From contig JBBPYA010000164.1 in NCBI GenBank assembly GCA_038200385.1, forward strand, positions 1 to 15,983: a DNA stretch of 15,983 nucleotides, written 5' to 3'. The translations under genes were made by a program, and so were the position numbers. Source of the stretch: JBBPYA01 sp038200385 (lineage in GTDB: Bacteria > Actinomycetota > Actinomycetes > Mycobacteriales > Geodermatophilaceae). A model generated the notes under the pieces. That model ran no database searches, had not been told where the DNA came from, and saw only the letters and a program-made list of their open reading frames with translations. Each line of letters opens with the position of its first letter. The first letter of the stretch is position 1. Positions 11,640 through 15,983 of the stretch are shown here, piece by piece.

Positions 11640-13151
11640 ACGAGCCCGAGCACCGCCGGTTCCGGCAGCGACTCGGATCCCGCCTTCGCGACCGCCCCTG
11701 CCACCGCCCCCACCGCGGTGATCGTGCTTGCCGCCGGCGCCGGGACGAGGATGCGCTCGGCCACGCCGAAGGTGCTGCACACCCTCGGCGGACGCTCGAT
11801 GCTCGGTCACGTGCTGGCCGCCGCAGCCGGTCTGGCCCCGTCGTACACCGTCGTGGTGGTCGGCCACGAGCAGGAGCAGGTGGCCGCCCACCTGACCGGC
11901 ATCGATCCCGCTGCGCGGACCGCCCTGCAGGCCCAGCGCAACGGCAGCGGGCATGCAACCGCGCAGGCGCTGACTGCCTTCGACGAGCGCATCGGCTACG
12001 TCGTCATCCTCAACGGCGACGCCCCGCTGCTCACCGCCCACACCGTGCGCTCGCTGGTACAGGCGCACCTCGACGCCGCGGTCGCCCTGTCCGTCCTTAC
12101 CGCGGAGGTGCCCGAGCCGCACGGGCTCGGCCGCATCGTGCGTGCACCGGACGGCTCGGTCCGGGCCATCGTCGAGCAGGCCGACGCCGACGCCGAACAG
12201 CGCGCGATCCGCGAGGTCAACGCCGGGGCGTACGCCGTCGACACCGGATTGCTCTCGCAGGCGCTGGACCGGCTGCCCACGGACAACGCCAAGGGTGAGC
12301 AGTACCTCACCGATGTCCTCGCGCTGCTCGTCGCCGAAGGGCACCCGGTCCAGGCTGTCCGCGCCGAGGATCCCGCGGACACGCTGGGCTGCAACGACCT
12401 CGTCGAGCTGGCCGCCCGCCGCCGTACCCTCAACGACCGCGTCCTGACGGCCTGGATGCGGGCCGGCGTCACGATCGTCGATCCGGCCACCACGTGGGTC
12501 GACGTCGAGGTCGAGCTGGCCTCCGACGTGACGCTGCTCCCCGGCTGCGCCCTGTCGGGGCGGACCGCGGTCGCGACCGGCGCAGTCGTCGGGCCGGGCA
12601 CCTCGCTCGCGGACTGCGTGGTGGGCGAGGGCGCCCACGTCGTGCGCTCGCACTGCGTGTCGGCCGAGATCGGGGCCGACGCGACGGTCGGCCCGTTCAG
12701 CTACCTGCGGCCCGGGACCCGGCTGGGCGCGGGGGCGAAGGCCGGCGCGTACGTCGAGATCAAGGCCAGCGACATCGGGGCCGGGGCGAAGGTCCCGCAT
12801 CTGTCCTACGTCGGGGACGCCAGCGTCGGCCCCGGCAGCAACATCGGCGCGGCCACGGTCTTCGTGAACTACGACGGCGTGGCCAAGCACCGCACCGTGG
12901 TCGGCGCGCATGCCCGGGTCGGCAGCGACTCGATGCTCGTCGCGCCGGTGACGATCGGCGACGGCGCCTATACCGCAGCGGGGTCGGTGATCACCGAGGA
13001 CGTACCGCCGGGTGCGATGGGCGTGGCCCGGGCCCGGCAACGCAACATCAGGGACTGGGTACGCCGTCGGCGACCCGGCAGCCCGGCCGCCGAGGCGGCG
13101 CACCGAGCGCAGCAGGATCCAGTCGGCGGCGAGGCGGAGGCACAGCCATGA
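11637..13151 (+). CDS. glmU: GlmU, bifunctional N-acetylglucosamine-1-phosphate uridylyltransferase / glucosamine-1-phosphate acetyltransferase
   Basis: A 504-residue enzyme that acetylates glucosamine-1-phosphate and joins it to UTP, giving UDP-GlcNAc for peptidoglycan. The N-terminal nucleotidyltransferase has LAAGAGTRMRSATPKVLH (31-48) and LNGDAPLL with the metal-binding Asp at 128. The C-terminal left-handed beta-helix contains SYLRPGTRLGAGAKAGAYVE and KVPHLSYVGD. His388 in the latter matches the catalytic His of E. coli GlmU by eye. NYDGVAKHRT and GSDSMLVAPVTIGDGA follow. About 26 variable residues precede the first motif. The GTG start at 11637 fits a leaderless mRNA. The stop overlaps the prsA start as ATGA, so the two genes are translationally coupled, as is usual in actinobacteria. 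Confidence 0.95.
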   Translation: MTSPSTAGSGSDSDPAFATAPATAPTAVIVLAAGAGTRMRSATPKVLHTLGGRSMLGHVLAAAAGLAPSYTVVVVGHEQEQVAAHLTGIDPAARTALQAQRNGSGHATAQALTAFDERIGYVVILNGDAPLLTAHTVRSLVQAHLDAAVALSVLTAEVPEPHGLGRIVRAPDGSVRAIVEQADADAEQRAIREVNAGAYAVDTGLLSQALDRLPTDNAKGEQYLTDVLALLVAEGHPVQAVRAEDPADTLGCNDLVELAARRRTLNDRVLTAWMRAGVTIVDPATTWVDVEVELASDVTLLPGCALSGRTAVATGAVVGPGTSLADCVVGEGAHVVRSHCVSAEIGADATVGPFSYLRPGTRLGAGAKAGAYVEIKASDIGAGAKVPHLSYVGDASVGPGSNIGAATVFVNYDGVAKHRTVVGAHARVGSDSMLVAPVTIGDGAYTAAGSVITEDVPPGAMGVARARQRNIRDWVRRRRPGSPAAEAAHRAQQDPVGGEAEAQP

Positions 13152-14128
13152 GTGCGATCAAGCAGTCCAACACCAAGAGCCTGATGCTCTTCAGTGGCCG
13201 GGCCTACCCGGAGCTGGCCGCGGAGATCGGATCCCACCTCGGGGTGACCACGACCCCGTCCTCGTCCTACGAGTTCGCCAACGGCGAGCTGTTCGTCCGC
13301 TTCGAGGAGTCGGTGCGCGGCTGCGACGCGTTCGTGATCCAGAGTCACACCGCGCCGATCAACACCTGGGTGATGGAGCAGCTGATCATGGTCGACGCGC
13401 TCAAGCGCGCCTCGGCCAAGCGGATCACCGTGGTGGCGCCGTTCTACCCCTACGCCCGCCAGGACAAGAAGCACCGCGGTCGGGAGCCGATCTCGGCGCG
13501 GTTGGTCGCCGACCTGTTCAAGACCGCGGGCGCCAACCGGCTGATGGCCGTCGACCTGCACACCTCCCAGATCCAGGGCTTCTTCGACGGCCCGGTCGAC
13601 CATCTCTTCGCGCTGCCGCTGCTGGCCGAACACGTCATCGAGCGCTACCGCGGCCGGGACATGACGGTGGTCGCACCAGACTCGGGTCGGGTCCGGGTGG
13701 CCGAGCGTTGGACCGACCGGCTCGGCGGTTGCCCCCTGGCCTTCATCCACAAGACCCGAGACCCGCTGACCCCGAACCAGGTGGTGGCCAACCGCGTCGT
13801 CGGTGACGTGGAGAACCGGGTCTGCATCATCGTCGACGACATGATCGACACCGGGGGTACGACGGTGAAGGCCGCCGAAGCGCTGATGGCCGCCGGCGCG
13901 GCGGAGGTGATCGCCACCGCCACCCATGGCGTGTTGTCCGGCCCGGCGGTCGACCGGTTGAAGAACAGCCAGATCCGGGAGGTCGTGGTCACCAACACCC
14001 TGCCGATCCCGTCGGAGCGCCAGTTCGACAAGCTGACCGTGCTGTCGATCGCCGGCCTGATCAGCCAGGCGATCAAGGCGGTGTTCGAGGACGGGTCGGT
14101 GACCAGCCTGTTCGACGGCGCCAGCTGA
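13148..14128 (+). CDS. prsA: Ribose-phosphate pyrophosphokinase (PRPP synthetase)
   Basis: A 326-residue cytosolic enzyme making phosphoribosyl pyrophosphate from ribose-5-phosphate and ATP, for nucleotide, His and Trp synthesis and, in actinobacteria, for decaprenyl-phosphoryl-ribose precursors. Diagnostic segments are FANGELFVRFEESVRG (N-terminal), FYPYARQDKKHRGREPIS (flexible loop, from about residue 99), AVDLHTSQIQGFFDGPVDHL (ribose-phosphate and metal site) and the PRPP-binding loop VDDMIDTGGTT (229-239). The length is normal. ATG at 13148 overlaps the glmU stop by 4 nt and has GGAGG 7 nt upstream (13136-13140). In mycobacteria rplY and pth lie nearby in the same block; here a strong hairpin and an unrelated gene follow. 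Confidence 0.95.
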   Translation: MSAIKQSNTKSLMLFSGRAYPELAAEIGSHLGVTTTPSSSYEFANGELFVRFEESVRGCDAFVIQSHTAPINTWVMEQLIMVDALKRASAKRITVVAPFYPYARQDKKHRGREPISARLVADLFKTAGANRLMAVDLHTSQIQGFFDGPVDHLFALPLLAEHVIERYRGRDMTVVAPDSGRVRVAERWTDRLGGCPLAFIHKTRDPLTPNQVVANRVVGDVENRVCIIVDDMIDTGGTTVKAAEALMAAGAAEVIATATHGVLSGPAVDRLKNSQIREVVVTNTLPIPSERQFDKLTVLSIAGLISQAIKAVFEDGSVTSLFDGAS

Positions 14129-14174
14129 GCCGGATCGTCGCGGACCCCGCCCGATGAGCCTTTTCCGGGCCCAC

Positions 14175-14213
14175 GGATGCCGATCCGGTCAGCTGATGAC
14201 CGGATCCGCATCC
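14175..14213 (+). terminator. Long hairpin after prsA
   Basis: GGATGC (14175-14180) pairs with GCATCC (14208-14213), and GATCCGGTCA (14182-14191) with TGACCGGATC (14197-14206). They are separated by one C-C mismatch and closed by a 5-nt loop, giving 16 paired bases. It lies 46 nt after the prsA stop and is the strongest stem seen in the window. No T tract follows. Likely the end of the glmU-prsA transcript. Confidence 0.6.
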
Positions 14214-14315
14214 ATCACGCCCGCCGGCCCCCAATCTCGCTCCGGAGCGCGGCGATGAGTTTCGGCCTTGCGACGTCTGGAAACCAGCACAGCGGATGCA
14301 ACCGAGGAGGGCGAC

Positions 14316-14888
14316 ATGGGCAGGATCGTTTCCAACTTCTTCATCTCACTCGACGGCGTCGTCGAGTCGCCGGACAAGTGGCACTTCGGCTACTTCGACG
14401 AGGCGATGGGCGCGATCATGGGCGCCGGGATGGCCGAGTACACCGGGTTCCTGATGGGCCGGCGGCTCTACGACGAGTGGTCGTCGTACTGGCCGGGGAA
14501 GGGCCCGGAGGAGCCGTTCGCGGAGTTCATCAACGCCATCCCGAAGTACGTGCTGTCCTCCACCCTGACGGATCCGTCCTGGCCGAACACCACCGTCATC
14601 GGGTCGGCGGCGGGTGAGGACGTGGCCGCCCGAGTGCAGCAGGTCAAGGACGACGGTGCCGTCATCGGGATGTCCGGCAGCGCCACGACGGCGCGCTGGC
14701 TGCTCGCCCACGGGCTGCTCGACGAGTTCAACCTGCTCGTCCACCCGGTCGCCGTCGGCTCCGGGCAGCGGCTGTTCGAGGATTCGACGACGTACAAGTT
14801 CGACCTGGTCGGCAGCCAGACCCTGGGCACCGGGGTCATGCACGTGCGGTACGCCCCGGCCGGCACCGCAGCGGAAACCGGTCGCTAG
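14316..14888 (+). CDS. Dihydrofolate reductase family protein (RibD C-terminal-like)
   Basis: A 190-residue single-domain protein of the DHFR/RibD-C fold. The N-terminal strand MGRIVSNFFISLDGVVE matches the usual start of these proteins, where SLDG lies by the nucleotide site. GRRLYDEW, KYVLSSTL and the Gly-rich turn MSGSATTARWLLAHGLLDEF, followed by NLLVHPVAVGSGQRLF, complete the pattern (compare YwjB/YyaP-type proteins). It probably binds NADPH and reduces an unknown small molecule; it lacks the features needed to call it a housekeeping FolA. ATG at 14316 follows GAGGAGG (14304-14310), a strong site; an upstream in-frame ATG at 14268 is not supported. It lies 187 nt after prsA behind the hairpin, so it should have its own promoter, although I see no convincing one. 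Confidence 0.85.
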   Translation: MGRIVSNFFISLDGVVESPDKWHFGYFDEAMGAIMGAGMAEYTGFLMGRRLYDEWSSYWPGKGPEEPFAEFINAIPKYVLSSTLTDPSWPNTTVIGSAAGEDVAARVQQVKDDGAVIGMSGSATTARWLLAHGLLDEFNLLVHPVAVGSGQRLFEDSTTYKFDLVGSQTLGTGVMHVRYAPAGTAAETGR

Positions 14889-14918
14889 CCCGGGGCGGCC
14901 GAGCCTGGGGTCGCCGGG

Positions 14919-15404
14919 ATGGCCGACGACCACTTCGACCATCCGCGGCCGGCCGCGATATACGACGTGCTCGACCTGGACCGCAGCGATCTGGAGGCGT
15001 ACGCCGCAATCGCCGCCGAACTCGGCGCTCACCGGGTGCTCGACGTCGGCTGCGGGACGGGGACGTTCGCGCTGCTGCTGGCCGGGCGGGGCCTGGACGT
15101 GACCGGCGTGGACCCGGCCAGGGGATCGCTCGCGGTGGCCCGGGCCAAGCGCGGCGCCGAGCGGGTCCGCTGGCTGGACGGTGACGCCACGGGCCTCCCG
15201 GCGTACCGCGGGTGGCGGGGAGGCAGCCATCCTTACCGCAGAGCAGATCCGCTGGCGCGACGACCAGCGGGACACGTCAGTCGGGTCCTGGCCGGCCTGG
15301 GGATGCGGCCGATTCTGCTGGACCGGTCCCCGGACGTGCTGGGCGCTGCCGCTGGTCGCGGGGTTGCTACGGTGCGACCGTGTCGGCACCCACCCTGCTC
15401 GTGA
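14919..15404 (+). pseudogene. Truncated class I SAM-dependent methyltransferase
   Basis: The first 95 or so residues look like an intact methyltransferase N-terminus. FDHPRPAAIYDVLDLDRSDL is followed by motif I VLDVGCGTGTFALLLAGRG (about 40-58), the post-I acidic turn VTGVDP and motif II region VRWLDGDATGLP (about 83-94). After about position 15204 family resemblance stops: the remaining 66 codons contain no motif IV and none of the later strands, so about half of the usual 240-260 residue protein is missing. The same stretch in another frame (from about 15205) reads AAILTAEQIRWRDDQRD, which I do not recognise either. A deletion or rearrangement at about 15204 is the simplest reading. A short functional protein or a sequence error is possible. 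The tail overlaps the VOC gene start. Confidence 0.6.
15368..15382 (+). promoter_or_regulatory. -10 box for a leaderless VOC-family transcript
   Basis: TACGGT (15368-15373) ends exactly 6 nt before GTG at 15380, the same geometry as at glmU. There is no Shine-Dalgarno sequence in the gap. It lies within the degenerate tail of the methyltransferase frame. Confidence 0.45.
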
Positions 15405-15790
15405 CGTCGGTGACGATCGCCGCGCCGGACCCGCGGGCCCTCGCCGAGTTCTACAGTCGGCTGCTGGGGTGGGAGGTCGGTGCGAGCGAACCCCCGCGCC
15501 CCGGGCATCCACCTGAGGACGGCTGGGCGCAGCTGGGGCCGCCGCCGGGCACCGCCGGTCCCACCCTCAACTTCGAGTACGAGCCGGGCTACGTGGCGCC
15601 GGTCTGGCCCTCGGTGCAGGGCCGGCAGCAGATCCAGACCCACCTCGACATCGCCGTCTCCGAGGTGCCTGCGGCCGTGCGCTGGGCGCAGGAGGTCGGC
15701 GCGACCGAGGCCGGGTTCCAGCCGCAGGACGACGTCCGGGTGATGCTCGATCCCGCCGGGCACCCGTTCTGCCTGTTCCTGTCGGTCTGA
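15380..15790 (+). CDS. VOC-family (glyoxalase-like) protein
   Basis: A 136-residue protein with the vicinal-oxygen-chelate pattern. VTIAAPDPRALAEFYSRLLG opens the first beta-alpha-beta-beta-beta module, and QTHLDIAVSEVPAAVRWAQE opens the second, ending DDVRVMLDPAGHPFCLFLSV. The HLDI and DPAGHPFCL motifs are typical of the glyoxalase-6/bleomycin-resistance-like group. Metal dependence and substrate are not evident; such proteins include lyases, dioxygenases and drug-binding proteins. I chose GTG at 15380 because the first beta strand begins a few residues later and TACGGT lies 6 nt upstream. The open frame continues upstream to 15212 but is not protein-like. Confidence 0.84.
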   Translation: MSAPTLLVTSVTIAAPDPRALAEFYSRLLGWEVGASEPPRPGHPPEDGWAQLGPPPGTAGPTLNFEYEPGYVAPVWPSVQGRQQIQTHLDIAVSEVPAAVRWAQEVGATEAGFQPQDDVRVMLDPAGHPFCLFLSV

Positions 15791-15808
15791 ACACCGACGC
15801 GCGCGACC

Positions 15809-15828
15809 CCGGTCGATGACGCGACCGG
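15809..15828 (+). terminator. Hairpin after the VOC gene
   Basis: CCGGTCG (15809-15815) and CGACCGG (15822-15828) form a perfect 7-bp stem with a 6-nt loop, 18 nt after the stop codon. There is no T tract. The position between apparently convergent genes supports a terminator role. Confidence 0.45.
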
Positions 15829-15850
15829 CACGGGGCCGGCACGGGGCCGG
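15825..15850. repeat. 11-bp tandem repeat
   Basis: CCGGCACGGGG is present twice in direct succession (15825-15835, 15836-15846), followed by a partial third copy, CCGG. It overlaps the 3' arm of the preceding hairpin. Probably simple slippage in GC-rich intergenic DNA. Confidence 0.6.
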
Positions 15851-15897
15851 GTTCAGCGACCGATCCGGCCGCCACGGGCGCACCGACCGGGTGCTCG

Positions 15898-15983
15898 TCA
15901 GGGCGCCCCTTCGTAGCCGGCCGGTACCGAGGTCGTGGGCAGCGCAGGCACCGGCAGGGCGGCGCCGGTCAGAAAGGCGCGCA
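15898..15983 (-). CDS. Probable C-terminal end of an unidentified minus-strand gene
   Basis: Reading the minus strand from the window edge, one frame is open for 27 codons and ends in TGA at 15898-15900. The peptide ends ALPTTSVPAGYEGAP, and most codons end in G or C, as in the other genes here. It would be convergent with the VOC gene, with a hairpin between them. No motif identifies a family, and the stretch is too short to exclude chance. Confidence 0.35.
   Translation of the reverse strand, partial: RAFLTGAALPVPALPTTSVPAGYEGAP

Noticed and set aside
14268..14315. Upstream extension of the DHFR-family gene to ATG 14268.
   Set aside because: ATG 14316 has a strong GAGGAGG site, and the conserved N-terminal strand begins there.
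15212..15379. N-terminal extension of the VOC gene to 15212.
   Set aside because: The extra residues are Gly/Ser/Arg-rich without homology-like pattern and precede a good leaderless start at 15380.

Overview
The window is chromosomal DNA from a high-GC actinobacterium. The evidence is strong G/C bias at third codon positions, frequent GTG starts, TANNNT-type -10 boxes and actinobacterial gene content. The order ispE, Uup-like ABC-F, TetR (resembling mycobacterial Rv1019), tRNA-Gln, glmU, prsA recalls the ispE-to-glmU/prsA neighbourhood of mycobacteria and streptomycetes. I cannot fix the genus; the scattered CATGATCACGG intergenic repeats are compatible with Frankiales- or Geodermatophilales-like lineages, but this is a weak clue.

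Layout. (1) 1-2134, plus strand: the 3' end of ispE (isoprenoid precursor synthesis) and an ABC-F ATPase. (2) 2231-8009, minus strand: an APC-family permease and a small Usp-like protein, then a second transcription unit with class-II glutamine amidotransferase (glxB), GXGXG protein (glxC), FMN/3Fe-4S glutamate-synthase-like protein (glxD) and an XRE-cupin regulator. (3) 8235-9584, plus strand: glnT, a type-III glutamine-synthetase homologue divergent from the permease. (4) 9609-11288, minus strand: acyl-lipid/acyl-CoA desaturase followed by a TetR regulator. (5) 11372-11444: tRNA-Gln(UUG). (6) 11479-11590: a repeat cluster. (7) 11637-14128, plus strand: glmU and prsA with an ATGA overlap. (8) 14316-15790, plus strand: a dihydrofolate-reductase-family protein, a truncated methyltransferase and a VOC-family protein. 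(9) A probable 3' end of a minus-strand gene at the window edge.

The most interesting part is region 2-3. GlxB, GlxC and GlxD are the separate domains of a glutamate synthase with no GltD partner, next to a GlnT/GmaS-like ligase, an amine/amino-acid-type permease and an XRE-cupin regulator. The same parts make up N-methylglutamate synthase (MgsABC) and gamma-glutamylmethylamide synthetase (GmaS). My inference is that the locus imports an amine or amino acid and channels its nitrogen through gamma-glutamyl and glutamate intermediates; a GS/GOGAT-like role is the alternative. Both minus-strand promoters of the locus carry one shared element: GGTTGNNTGNCAAGAAAC, then a TANNNT -10 at identical spacing. 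This argues for a single regulator, and the local XRE-cupin protein is the obvious candidate. The glnT leader can fold into mutually exclusive helices, one of which would hide its ribosome binding site.

The desaturase/TetR pair has its own control signal: two tandem TTACG-N4-CGTAA-type inverted repeats abutting the desaturase start codon. Several genes (glmU, VOC, probably the desaturase) have a TANNNT box exactly 6 nt before the start codon, as expected for leaderless mRNAs.
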